Assembly: GCA_016710985.1 (NCBI GenBank) | Contig: JADJTX010000016.1 | Coordinates: 62,001-126,000, forward strand | Direction of reading: 5' to 3' | Length of the DNA: 64,000 nucleotides | Source: Ignavibacteria bacterium | GTDB lineage: Bacteria > Bacteroidota > Ignavibacteria > Tepidaquicellales > Tepidaquicellaceae | Part shown: piece after piece, positions 11,706-19,211 of the stretch | Layout: each line of letters opens with the position of its first letter | How positions within the stretch are numbered: the first letter of the stretch is position 1 | Notes under the pieces: model-generated | The model's input: only the letters and a program-made list of their open reading frames with translations | Databases searched by the model: none | Told to the model about the DNA's origin: nothing | Made by a program: the position numbers and the translations under genes

Positions 11706-12041
11706 ATGCCAACAGTCGAAATAACAGACGCTAACTTCGAAGAAGAAGTAATAAAATCAGACATCCCGGTACTCATAGATTTCTGGGCAGTATGGTGCGG
11801 ACCGTGCAAAGCAATTGCTCCTGTAGTAGAGGAGATCGCAACGGAATACAGCGGAAAAGTCAAAGTCGGTAAACTGGATATTGATAATAACCAGGCAGTC
11901 TCGGTAAAATACGGAATCCGAAGCATCCCGACATTATTGATCTTCAAGGAAGGAAAGATAGTCGACCAGATAGTCGGAGCTGTTCCAAAATCGCAGATCA
12001 TTGCTAAGCTTGATCCGCATGTAAAAGAAACAGTCAGCTAA
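11706..12041 (+). CDS. trxA: Thioredoxin
   Basis: An intact 111-residue thioredoxin, the usual length for the family. It reduces disulfides in cytoplasmic proteins and is itself reduced by thioredoxin reductase. The active site WCGPC is in FWAVWCGPCKAIAP at residues 28-41, and the conserved cis-Pro lies in RSIPTLLIF. There is no signal peptide. The start ATG at 11706 has an AAAGGA ribosome-binding site just upstream. It lies 43 bp after dnaE on the same strand and is followed by a strong intrinsic terminator at 12117-12152, so it probably ends a dnaE-trxA transcript. Confidence 0.97.
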   Translation: MPTVEITDANFEEEVIKSDIPVLIDFWAVWCGPCKAIAPVVEEIATEYSGKVKVGKLDIDNNQAVSVKYGIRSIPTLLIFKEGKIVDQIVGAVPKSQIIAKLDPHVKETVS

Positions 12042-12116
12042 GAAAATTAGTCAGCTTTTTTGGCAATCGTACATGAATATTTAATAGTCATTCAGAATTG
12101 CAATTATATTTTATTT

Positions 12117-12152
12117 CAGGTCAAAGACATTCTTTGACCTGATTATTTTTTT
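12117..12152 (+). terminator. Rho-independent terminator after trxA
   Basis: An 11-bp perfect stem, CAGGTCAAAGA (12117-12127) with TCTTTGACCTG (12131-12141), a 3-nt loop, followed by ATTATTTTTTT. Confidence 0.93.
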
Positions 12153-12167
12153 AATAATTTGTGTCCT

Positions 12168-12884
12168 ATGGATTTTCTAAAAAGAACCACAATAAAATTT
12201 TCCATCCTGATCCTGATCTCAATTAGTCTTTATTCCTGCGGAAAAGAAAGCAAGAATGAATCCCAAAACAGCAAGACAGGTTCACAAACCACAGAAACGG
12301 AAAAATCTGAGACAAGCAAAAAGGAAACCGGTTTATCCAGTGATTTTATTATCAGCTATGATCTTGAAGGTAAGCTGAAGGGTAAAATGGAAATTTTCAG
12401 AAGCGGAGAAAAGCTAAAGCAGTACATGAACACTGAGATCATGGGAGTGAAAAATACCAATACGGTTTACATAATTGATAATAATGTATACAGTGTAATT
12501 GATCTTGAGGGAACTAAGATCGGTAACAAGACTGACCTTGCAAATTTTAACAAGCAAAAGAAAACCGGAGAGACAATAACTGATTTTAAAGAATTTGAGA
12601 AATTTCTCGAAGACAAAAAAATCACGGGAACCGAAAATATACTGGGACACAATTGTGATATTTATGATATTTCCGGCGGAGTCAGACTGTCAATTTATGA
12701 TAAAAGGTATATTCTGAAAATTAATTCACCCGAGTTTACGGCTGTGGCAACTGCATTAAACACGAGTCCTTCATTTGCAAAGAATGAATTTGAATTGCCG
12801 GCAGATGTTGATTTTAACAGCATTGACATGAAAGGACTAAATAAGAAAAATCTGGATTCTCTTGTTAAAAAATATAAACAGTAG
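12168..12884 (+). CDS. Predicted lipoprotein, LolA/DUF4412-like
   Basis: I place the start at ATG 12168 (MDFLKRTTIKF...); a TTG nine bases upstream is in frame but gives a poorer N-terminus. The signal peptide ends in a lipobox, SLYSC, so the mature protein begins with a lipidated Cys. A Ser/Thr/Lys/Glu-rich linker of about 40 residues follows. The C-terminal domain of about 180 residues (SYDLEGKLKGKMEIF, GHNCDIYDISGG) alternates beta-type segments as in LolA-like/DUF4412 periplasmic folds; this family link is tentative. It stands alone between the trxA terminator and convergent yjbQ. No enzymatic motif is visible. Confidence 0.8.
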   Translation: MDFLKRTTIKFSILILISISLYSCGKESKNESQNSKTGSQTTETEKSETSKKETGLSSDFIISYDLEGKLKGKMEIFRSGEKLKQYMNTEIMGVKNTNTVYIIDNNVYSVIDLEGTKIGNKTDLANFNKQKKTGETITDFKEFEKFLEDKKITGTENILGHNCDIYDISGGVRLSIYDKRYILKINSPEFTAVATALNTSPSFAKNEFELPADVDFNSIDMKGLNKKNLDSLVKKYKQ

Positions 12885-12914
12885 CTACGGCAGGAAATGT
12901 TTTAAGACTGACAT

Positions 12915-13331
12915 TTATTCACCGATAATTTTCACCAAAATTCGCTTCTTTCTTTTACCGTCAAATTCCCCGTAGAAAATTTGTTCCCACGGACCAAAAT
13001 CTAATTTGCCCTTTGTCACGGCTACAACAACTTCTCTTCCCATGATCGTTCTTTTCAAATGAGCGTCCGCATTGTCTTCATAAGTATTATGCTTATATCT
13101 TGAGTGAGGTTTTTCCGGTGCAAGTCCTTCGAGCCAGAGTTCAAAGTCATTATGAAGTCCTGACTCATCATCATTTATAAAAACGCTTGCAGTGATATGC
13201 ATAGCATTGCAAAGGAGAAGTCCTTCCCCGATTCCGCTTTCAGCAAGACATTGCTCGATATCCGGAGTTATGTTTATAAACTCCCGCCTGTTTTTAATGT
13301 CAAACCAAAGTTCTTTTTTGTAAGATTTCAT
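12915..13331 (-). CDS. yjbQ: YjbQ/UPF0047 family protein (secondary thiamine-phosphate synthase)
   Basis: At 138 residues this is the family's normal length. Hallmarks are CNAMHITASVFINDDESG, the ELWLEGLAP region, the N-A-D-A-H-L-K-R-T-I-M-G motif with its conserved His, and the C-terminal GPWEQIFYGEFDG. YjbQ proteins form trimers with a metal- or phosphate-binding pocket of His residues. E. coli YjbQ has weak thiamine-phosphate synthase activity; the in vivo role is uncertain. The start is ATG 13331. It is a single gene, convergent with the lipoprotein gene, and a dispersed repeat lies directly upstream (13347-13558). Confidence 0.92.
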   Translation of the reverse strand: MKSYKKELWFDIKNRREFINITPDIEQCLAESGIGEGLLLCNAMHITASVFINDDESGLHNDFELWLEGLAPEKPHSRYKHNTYEDNADAHLKRTIMGREVVVAVTKGKLDFGPWEQIFYGEFDGKRKKRILVKIIGE

Positions 13332-13346
13332 TAATTTTATCTGATA

Positions 13347-13558
13347 AAGCTTCGTACACGATGATTTTTAGGGAACACGGATAACACTGATTTTGCGGAT
13401 ATTCGCTGATAGTTAATGCGAAATTAAAAAATCAAAATCTTAAAATTACAATAATAAGTTGGATTTATATTGTATTTTTTAAAACAAATAAAAAATCCGT
13501 TATTTTTCAGCTCAATCCGCGTTATCCGCGTTCAATTTTTCCGTGTACAAAGCTTATA
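13347..13558 (-). repeat. Dispersed intergenic repeat, copy A
   Basis: Read on the minus strand it starts CTTTGTACACGG, has GAACGCGGATAACGCGGATT, GAGCTGAAAAATAACGGATT, an AT-rich core, then TTAACTATCAGCGAATATCC and GTTATCCGTGTTC, and ends with an inverted GTGTAC block. The same order of blocks recurs at 54547-54733 in the opposite orientation. Copy A carries an extra 9-bp TAACGCGGA. The outer ends are inverted relative to each other (AAGCTTCGTACACG against CGTGTACAAAGCTT). There is no ORF. It fills the gap between yjbQ and the beta-propeller gene. Confidence 0.88.
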
Positions 13559-13607
13559 AAGTTACAACCATCCGGATCAAAATATTTTGAGGTCAGGACA
13601 AAGCCGG

Positions 13608-14654
13608 TTAATTAAACATGTTTTTATACTTATACATAATAGGAACGCCTTCATAAAAATTTTTCAGCTCAGCATCAGATAGTTTTTTCTTTGATGCAAT
13701 ATCCGGCTTGTAAAAATTTTGCCAGGGGTCAATGGCAACATAAATGTTTCCTTCGTCATCAAATGTAATGGATTCCGGCGCTATACCGACTATCATGTCG
13801 ATTTCCTTATGAAATGGAATTGGAAGGCTCATTTCCATTATCTCACTTTTATTAACTGTAAAATCTTCATTGAATTTTATATAGAACATGCTTCTTCTGT
13901 TTCTGTCAATTCCGTAAATAGTATGATCATCTGTTGCGTACAATCCGCAGATTGTGCTTATCTTCAGGTCCCGGGTTCCGATAGTTTTCACTTCGTTTGT
14001 TTTTCTGTTCGCGATATAGAGAATAGTGCTGTCAGAAAATTCCGTTCCGTTAACCTGATAATTTTCCAGTCCAAGGAAAAAATAATTGTCCGTAGCAGCA
14101 AATCCTTCAAAACCGATGTTATCAAATGTGTGCCGGTAAACTTCTTCAGGCAGGTTGAGTCTTTTGATTGTAAGAATGGAATCGAAAGTGAGTATATCTT
14201 TGTTGAATGTAATTTCATATATGCCTTCTTTCTTTCTGTAGATCTGCGGATCCAGAGAGCTGTATTCATGACCTTCTATGGACAATAAGATCTTGTTGTT
14301 CAGTTTGTCGAAAGTTATGTCTTCCATATCCTTCTTCTTGAACTTTTGGAACAAAGACTTTACTTCTTCAGAAAATGCTATTTCGTTGATCTCAAGATCA
14401 GGCGGGTCAATTCTTTCATCTATTGTCAACCTGTTTATTTTTCCTATGTCATCGGCGGAAATAAATACTTTCTTTCCATCGCTTTCTCCGACGTAACACA
14501 ATCCTGATGTCTGATCTGTTCGGCTTCCGGTTTGTCCTTTCATCCAGATAGGATAATTATCAATCGGCTGAATGCCGTCCGGATGTGCGAAATATAAATT
14601 AACAAATACGATTATTACAATTAAAGGCAGGAAAACCCTGATTACGTGTCTCAT
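13608..14654 (-). CDS. Exported beta-propeller protein (phytase-like esterase / SdiA-regulated type)
   Basis: 348 residues with an N-terminal membrane anchor or signal peptide (HVIRVFLPLIVIIVFVNLYF). The body has repeated propeller-like blades: TSGLCYVGESDGKKVFI, NIGFEGFAATDNYFFLGLE, STICGLYATDDHTIYGIDR and APESITFDDEGNIYVAIDP. The E-G-(F/I)-A and P-E-(S/G)-I-(T/A) pattern is typical of the 'esterase-like activity of phytase' and SdiA-regulated families, whose substrates are mostly unknown. It is probably periplasmic or surface-attached. ATG 14654 is the start. It is monocistronic; the 247 bp upstream, before tRNA-Arg, are AT-rich and hold its presumed promoter. Confidence 0.75.
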   Translation of the reverse strand: MRHVIRVFLPLIVIIVFVNLYFAHPDGIQPIDNYPIWMKGQTGSRTDQTSGLCYVGESDGKKVFISADDIGKINRLTIDERIDPPDLEINEIAFSEEVKSLFQKFKKKDMEDITFDKLNNKILLSIEGHEYSSLDPQIYRKKEGIYEITFNKDILTFDSILTIKRLNLPEEVYRHTFDNIGFEGFAATDNYFFLGLENYQVNGTEFSDSTILYIANRKTNEVKTIGTRDLKISTICGLYATDDHTIYGIDRNRRSMFYIKFNEDFTVNKSEIMEMSLPIPFHKEIDMIVGIAPESITFDDEGNIYVAIDPWQNFYKPDIASKKKLSDAELKNFYEGVPIMYKYKNMFN

Positions 14655-14901
14655 TTTTTATCTGAAATTCTTTTGTATTAACTCATTAAAATAATAATCG
14701 TTCCTTTCAGTTAAAATCAATAAAAATTTTGAATTTGGAATTTAGGATGCGGTTTTATAAACTCTTATAATTACTAATTATTTAATTCCTAACTGAAGTT
14801 ACTCAAAACAGGAAAATTATGGAAAGATTTGTTTTTCTGTTGCGTATTTCTTGCGAAATAAATTTGAAAATGTGCAACTATTATATTTATAGATTACTTA
14901 G

Positions 14902-14973
14902 TACCCCGTAGAAGATTCGAACTTCTAAAGACAGATTCGTAGTCTGTTGGTTTATCCATTAGCCTAACGGGGC
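14902..14973 (-). tRNA. tRNA-Arg (anticodon ACG)
   Basis: The complement folds as a cloverleaf: acceptor GCCCCGT/ACGGGGT, D-arm GGCT...AACC, anticodon loop CTACGAA (ACG), T-loop TTCGAAT with stem AGAAG/CTTCT. The first acceptor pair is a G-U wobble. CCA is not encoded. Confidence 0.95.
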
Positions 14974-15131
14974 AAAATCAGTTGCAATTTAAAAGTTACA
15001 AGTTAAAAGTTAAAGGTGAAACACTTTGCAAAGCGTTACATAAAATTGTAGATGTTAATTCAGAATTATTAAATTTATTTTTCCTTTTATTATGCAGATA
15101 TTATTTTTAAAAATTAACTCTTTACATAATT

Positions 15132-15776
15132 TTGATTACAAAGGAACAGTTCATCAGGACTGAAAAGACAGCAAGATATTATATCAGCAATCCGGAAATT
15201 GATATTTTACATTCAGTTTATTTTGTCTTGCACGGTTATGCTCAGCTAGCAAAAGATTTCATTAATGAATTTGATTTTCTTAAAGATGAAAATACTTTGA
15301 TAGTTGCTCCGGAAGGTCTGTCCAAATTTTATTTTAAAAACCATATCGGAGCGTCATGGATGACAAAGGAAGACCGGTTAAATGAGATCAATGACTATAC
15401 TAATTATCTGGATAAAATCTATTGTGAGCTTAACAGCAGATGTGATCTGTCACAGTCAAAAGTTAATCTACTCGGTTTTTCTCAGGGAGTTCATACTGCA
15501 GTCAGATGGTTCATTAAAAGCCACTATCATTTTAATACTTTATTACTTTGCTCATCGGACTTTCCTAAGGATGCCGAATTTAATATCTTAAGTGAAAAAT
15601 TAAAGAAATCAAAATTATACTTTCTTTACGGCAAAAATGATAATATAATTTCTTTGAAGACATTTGAAGACAACTTGAACTTACTAAAAACAAATAATAT
15701 CAATTTTGAAGAAGTGCCTTTCAATGGCAGACATGAGATTCATAAAGACTCATTGAACAAAATTTTTAACAAATAA
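15132..15776 (+). CDS. Alpha/beta hydrolase, carboxylesterase/phospholipase family
   Basis: 214 residues. The nucleophile elbow is GFSQG (Ser117), the acid is probably the Asp in YGKNDNII and the base His is in NGRHEIHKD. The N-terminal FVLHGYAQ provides the oxyanion-hole region. The pattern matches the small cytosolic carboxylesterase/phospholipase group (YtpA/Est-like, AB_hydrolase_2). There is no signal peptide, so it acts in the cytoplasm on an unknown ester. The start is TTG at 15132; no upstream ATG is in frame and the family N-terminus fits. It is convergent with rpoD, and the two share the hairpin at 15780-15815. Confidence 0.85.
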   Translation: MITKEQFIRTEKTARYYISNPEIDILHSVYFVLHGYAQLAKDFINEFDFLKDENTLIVAPEGLSKFYFKNHIGASWMTKEDRLNEINDYTNYLDKIYCELNSRCDLSQSKVNLLGFSQGVHTAVRWFIKSHYHFNTLLLCSSDFPKDAEFNILSEKLKKSKLYFLYGKNDNIISLKTFEDNLNLLKTNNINFEEVPFNGRHEIHKDSLNKIFNK

Positions 15777-15779
15777 AAA

Positions 15780-15815
15780 AACCATTCTAATGTTTTCTAT
15801 TAGAATGGTTATCTT
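15780..15815. terminator. Bidirectional terminator between hydrolase gene and rpoD
   Basis: A perfect 12-bp stem, AACCATTCTAAT (15780-15791) with ATTAGAATGGTT (15799-15810), and a 7-nt loop. It is flanked by an A run on the left and a T-rich tail on the right, so it serves both convergent genes. Confidence 0.92.
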
Positions 15816-15834
15816 TATATTTTAAATCAAAAGC

Positions 15835-16692
15835 TTACTGTCCCAGATACGCTTTCAATGCCTTACTCCTGGAAGCCTGTCTTAATCTTCTGATCGCTTT
15901 CTCTTTGATCTGTCTTACTCTTTCACGTGTCAGTTTATATTTATCACCTATCTCTTCCAGTGTAAGCGGATTTTCTTTTTCAAGTCCGTAATATAATTTC
16001 ACAACTTCTTTTTCTCTCTGCGATAAAGTATCCAGTGCTCTGTCAATTTCAATTCTCAGTGAATCCTTCAATAAAGCGACGTCAGGCATCTTCTCCTGCT
16101 TGTCAGGCATTATGTCTATAAGTTTTGTGTCTTCACCGTGTATGCTCGGAGCATCCATAGATACGTGTCCTCCTGAATTCTTCAGAGTCTCCTGAACTTC
16201 ATAAACGCTCATATCTAATTTTTCTGCAATCTCCAGTACATTCGGAACTCTTTCATTCTTTTGTTCAAGTTCACTGATGGTTTTGGCAATCTTGCTTTTT
16301 TGCTGAACTATGTTCAATGGTAACCTTACGACTCTCGATTGCTCAGCTAATGCCTGAAGTATTGACTGTCTGATCCACCACACTGCATAAGAAATAAATT
16401 TAAATCCTCTTGTTTCATCAAATTTCTTGGCAGCTTTTATCAATCCCAGATTTCCTTCATTGATCAGGTCATTCAATGATAAGCCCTGATTCTGATATTG
16501 TTTTGCCACGCTGACTACGAATCTCAGGTTTGCTTTTACAAGTAAATCCAGCGCTTTTTTGTCACCTTTTTTAATTCTCTTCGCACAATCAATTTCCTGA
16601 GTAACCGTAAGAGGTGTAGTTTTGCTGATTTCCTTTAAATAAATATCTGTAGACTGGTTTTCCCTGCTTGTATACTGTTTGCCTAATTTCAT
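15835..16692 (-). CDS. rpoD: RNA polymerase primary sigma factor (RpoD/SigA type)
   Basis: 285 residues, the short form typical of Bacteroidota-like primary sigma factors, without region 1.1 and the non-conserved insert. Region 1.2 starts at DIYLKEISKTTPLT. Region 2 contains NLRFVVSVAKQYQNQGL, DLINEGNLGLIKAAKKFD and FISYAVWWIRQSI (-10 recognition). Region 3 is VVRLPLNIVQQKSKI, and region 4 has LTLEEIGDKYKLTRERVRQI (-35 helix-turn-helix). Start ATG 16692. It directs most housekeeping transcription. It shares a strand with the PIN gene and the ribosomal operon upstream, but its gene starts only 12 bp after the restored PIN stop, so read-through is possible. Confidence 0.96.
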   Translation of the reverse strand: MKLGKQYTSRENQSTDIYLKEISKTTPLTVTQEIDCAKRIKKGDKKALDLLVKANLRFVVSVAKQYQNQGLSLNDLINEGNLGLIKAAKKFDETRGFKFISYAVWWIRQSILQALAEQSRVVRLPLNIVQQKSKIAKTISELEQKNERVPNVLEIAEKLDMSVYEVQETLKNSGGHVSMDAPSIHGEDTKLIDIMPDKQEKMPDVALLKDSLRIEIDRALDTLSQREKEVVKLYYGLEKENPLTLEEIGDKYKLTRERVRQIKEKAIRRLRQASRSKALKAYLGQ

Positions 16693-16704
16693 ATTATAAA
16701 ATTT

Positions 16705-17147
16705 TTACTTTTTGAATATTAATTCAGGTGAATTGCTTTGCATTATACTTTCTTTATTGATTAATTTCACCTTAAAAAATTTTGAAATGTCTTTGTATAT
16801 GGATACTTCAGACGTTAATAAGGGAAGCTTTGTTTCTGAACACATTGCTATAACTAAGGCATCCCTCAAAGTGTTACCTGTTCTTTTTTTTTTATGACTT
16901 TCATTACTTCTCCGGTCTTCAGCGAATATCTGAAAGGTATTCCCAGTATTCCTATATCTTCAAAAGCAGTCTTGGCTTTTAATATTGCTCTTTTTCCTGA
17001 ACATTCCGAAAAAATTTCTGAGGCATTTATCACTGATGTATAGCATCCGTCAAACAAGCTCTTGGTTTTTTCTAACAGTGAAATTTCATCTGCTCTTTTT
17101 ACATTTAAATGATCTGAAAAAATCCCGGTGTCAATAAAAAATTTCAA
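16705..17147 (-). CDS. PIN-domain protein (VapC-like), frameshift in a homopolymer
   Basis: The intact N-terminal part (16866-17147) begins MKFFIDTGIFSDHLNV, with the first PIN acid at Asp6, and includes TSVINASEIFSECSG. The frame stops just after a run of ten A (T at 16884-16893 on the plus strand). In the next frame the protein continues TLRDALVIAMCSETKLPLL and ends at a stop at 16705-16707, giving about 147 residues, normal for a PIN domain, with the third acid in LRDA. PIN proteins are metal-dependent RNases, usually toxins. No antitoxin ORF is visible in the 145 bp upstream, so an orphan or non-toxin PIN is equally possible. The frameshift is probably a homopolymer miscall, though slippage is conceivable. 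Confidence 0.75.
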
Positions 17148-17225
17148 ACCTGTTTTTCAATTTTCTTTAAATGATAAAAATTTATTTTTTACGAAAGTAG
17201 CAGTGTTTCAGAAACCTCTTTAATG

Positions 17226-17261
17226 GCTAAAAGCCCGATGATTCTATCATCGAGCTTTAGC
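17226..17261 (-). terminator. Hairpin closing the ribosomal protein operon after rplW
   Basis: GCTAAAAGCCCGATGA pairs with TCATCGAGCTTTAGC across a 5-nt loop, with one bulge/mismatch. It lies 32 bp past the rplW stop. The stem is strong but the U-tract is weak, so it could be a terminator or an RNA-processing structure. Confidence 0.6.
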
Positions 17262-17292
17262 TAAATTTGTCATAAAATTTGATTAATCGTGC

Positions 17293-17589
17293 CTATTCTA
17301 CGTTGCCAAGAAAATCTATCTTGTCTTCCTTATGAAGAGTTACAATGGCTTTTTTCCTGTCTGACCTGTAACCTTCAAATCTTCCCTTCTTTGTCATCTG
17401 GGATTTCTTCTTTCCCTTTGCTACAATAGTTCTGACTTTCGAAACTCTGACATTAAATTTTTTCTTGACAGCCTTTTTAATTTCTATTTTATTGCTGTCT
17501 ATGCCAACTTCAAAAGAATACTGATTAAGTGTTTCCTGTACTAAAGTATTTTTCTCGGTAATAAGTGGTTTGACTAAAATTGTTTTCAT
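17293..17589 (-). CDS. rplW: 50S ribosomal protein L23
   Basis: 98 residues, the family's usual length. L23 binds 23S rRNA domain III near the peptide exit tunnel and docks trigger factor and SRP. Diagnostic segments are ILVKPLITEKNTLVQ, YSFEVGIDSNKIEIKKAV and FNVRVSKVRTIVAKGK. Start ATG 17589. It is preceded by rplD with a 20-bp gap, as in the S10 operon. The next gene should be rplB, but the operon ends here with a hairpin and a PIN-domain gene. Confidence 0.97.
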   Translation of the reverse strand: MKTILVKPLITEKNTLVQETLNQYSFEVGIDSNKIEIKKAVKKKFNVRVSKVRTIVAKGKKKSQMTKKGRFEGYRSDRKKAIVTLHKEDKIDFLGNVE

Positions 17590-17609
17590 AAAAATTTGAA
17601 ACCCGTTTT

Positions 17610-18239
17610 TTAATTAATTAAACTTTTGCACAAGTTTTCAACCGCTGACTTTTGCATTAATATCAGTTTATTGTTCAGTAAATCATAAGTAGCAGCTTTA
17701 TCCGAAATCAGTACATTTACTTTCTGAAGATTTCTTCCGGACTTATACACATTATCATTTTTGTCAGAAACCAGTAATAAAGTTTTTTTATCGTCAATCT
17801 TCAGTGATTTCAGTATGTTAAATAAATCCTTTGTTTTCGGTGCTTCAAATGTGAAATCTTCAATCACCATGATCTCATTCTCCTTTGCTTTAATACTGAG
17901 AGCGCTTTTTCTTGCTAACCTGGCTGACTTCTTGGGGAGAGTTAATTTATAAGTATGAGGTTTAGGTCCGAAAATATTTCCTCCGCCAACCATAATAGGA
18001 GATCTGCTTGTTCCCTGTCTTGCTCTTCCTGTTCCTTTTTGACGGAATGGCTTTTTACCGCCTCCTCTTACTTCACTTCTGCCTTTTGTTTTGTGTGTTC
18101 CCTGTCTTTGATTGGAAAGATAGGTTCTCACTGACTGATAAATCAAATGCTGATTCGGCTCAATTTCAAAAACTTCCGGCGGCAAACTGATAGTTTGTCC
18201 GGACTCTGTACCATCGAGCTTATAAATTTTTAATTCCAT
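17610..18239 (-). CDS. rplD: 50S ribosomal protein L4
   Basis: 209 residues. L4 lies at the tunnel constriction, and in E. coli it also autoregulates the S10 operon. Recognisable parts are YQSVRTYLSNQRQGTHKTKG, the basic exit-tunnel loop RQKGTGRARQGTSRSPIMVG, and PKKSARLARKSALS. Start ATG 18239. It lies 2 bp after rplC and 20 bp before rplW, so the genes are translationally close. Nothing unusual was seen. Confidence 0.97.
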   Translation of the reverse strand: MELKIYKLDGTESGQTISLPPEVFEIEPNQHLIYQSVRTYLSNQRQGTHKTKGRSEVRGGGKKPFRQKGTGRARQGTSRSPIMVGGGNIFGPKPHTYKLTLPKKSARLARKSALSIKAKENEIMVIEDFTFEAPKTKDLFNILKSLKIDDKKTLLLVSDKNDNVYKSGRNLQKVNVLISDKAATYDLLNNKLILMQKSAVENLCKSLIN

Positions 18240-18241
18240 TA

Positions 18242-18862
18242 TTAGTTTTTATAAATTTCTACTAATCCGGTCTTTGATCCCGGAATTGCGCCCTTAATTA
18301 AAATTAAATTAGAGTCACTGAATATTTTTACTATTTTCAAATTTCTTACTGTAACTGTATCATTACCCATTCTTCCTGCCATTCTCTGTCCTTTAAATAC
18401 CCTTGATGGATATGAACTTCCGCCTATTGATCCCGGAGCTCTTTCCCTGTCACTTTGTCCGTGTGTCCTTTGACCTCCGCCGAATCCGTGTCTCTTTACA
18501 ACTCCCTGAAATCCTTTTCCTTTTGAGATTCCCGTTACTTTTACTGTATCACCTTCATTAAAAAGATCAACTTTAACAACATCACCTTCCTTCAATTCTC
18601 CCTTTGGAAAATCCCTGACTTCTTTTAAATATCTTAACGTCGGAGTTTTAATTTTCTTGAATTTTCCTATTAATGGTTTTGTAGTGTTCTTGTCTTTCTT
18701 TTCTTCAAATCCAAGCTGAACAGCTTCGTATCCGTCTTTCTCTTTGGTCCGGATTTGTGTAATGTAGCACGGTCCTGCCTCAATCACTGTACATGGAACG
18801 GCATTACCGTCACTTTGAAAAACGGTAGTCATACCGATTTTTTTTCCTAAAATACCTGTCAT
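18242..18862 (-). CDS. rplC: 50S ribosomal protein L3
   Basis: 206 residues, normal length. L3 is an early assembly protein whose loop reaches toward the peptidyl-transferase centre. It shows MTGILGKKIGMTTVF, the VTGISKGKGFQGVVKRHGF motif and GQRMAGRMGNDTVTVRNL. The Gln methylated by PrmB in E. coli lies in the GQ of the GGGQRTHG or GQRMAG region. Start ATG 18862; rpsJ ends 12 bp upstream. It is part of the intact S10-operon front end. Confidence 0.97.
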   Translation of the reverse strand: MTGILGKKIGMTTVFQSDGNAVPCTVIEAGPCYITQIRTKEKDGYEAVQLGFEEKKDKNTTKPLIGKFKKIKTPTLRYLKEVRDFPKGELKEGDVVKVDLFNEGDTVKVTGISKGKGFQGVVKRHGFGGGQRTHGQSDRERAPGSIGGSSYPSRVFKGQRMAGRMGNDTVTVRNLKIVKIFSDSNLILIKGAIPGSKTGLVEIYKN

Positions 18863-18873
18863 TATTTTTGTAA

Positions 18874-19182
18874 TTAAACTTTAATTTCTATATCAACTCC
18901 ACCGGGTGGATCTAATTTAGTTAACGCATCAATAGTCTTATTTGATGAATTCAATATGTCTATTAATCTTTTGTGCGCACGGGTCTCAAACTGTTCACGG
19001 GATTTTTTATCCACGTGTGGAGATCTCAAAACCGTATATACATTTTTCTTTGTCGGTAATGGTATGGGACCGCTTACAATCGCTCCTGTAGATTTGATTG
19101 TTTTGATGATTCTTTCAGTCCATTTATCCAGTAAAGAATGATCGTAAGACTTTAATTTGATTCTGATTTTTTGTGATGCCAA
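18874..19182 (-). CDS. rpsJ: 30S ribosomal protein S10
   Basis: 102 residues. S10 is a 30S head protein and also the NusE antitermination factor. Motifs are IRIKLKSYDHSLLDKW, SGPIPLPTKKNVYTVLRSPH and VDKKSREQFETRAHKRLIDI. Start ATG 19182. The gap to tuf is 30 bp, so str and S10 operons are joined through tuf-rpsJ, an arrangement shared with many non-proteobacterial phyla. Confidence 0.97.
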   Translation of the reverse strand: MASQKIRIKLKSYDHSLLDKWTERIIKTIKSTGAIVSGPIPLPTKKNVYTVLRSPHVDKKSREQFETRAHKRLIDILNSSNKTIDALTKLDPPGGVDIEIKV

Positions 19183-19211
19183 CTTAAATTGTTTTTTTGT
19201 TCTTTATGAAA

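Noticed and set aside
16712..16897. Plus-strand ORF opposite the PIN gene, considered as an antitoxin
   Set aside because: It lies antisense to the restored C-terminal half of the PIN gene and has no antitoxin-like features.
17148..17292. Search for a VapB-like antitoxin upstream of the PIN gene
   Set aside because: The 145 bp hold a hairpin and AT-rich DNA, with no ORF of antitoxin length.
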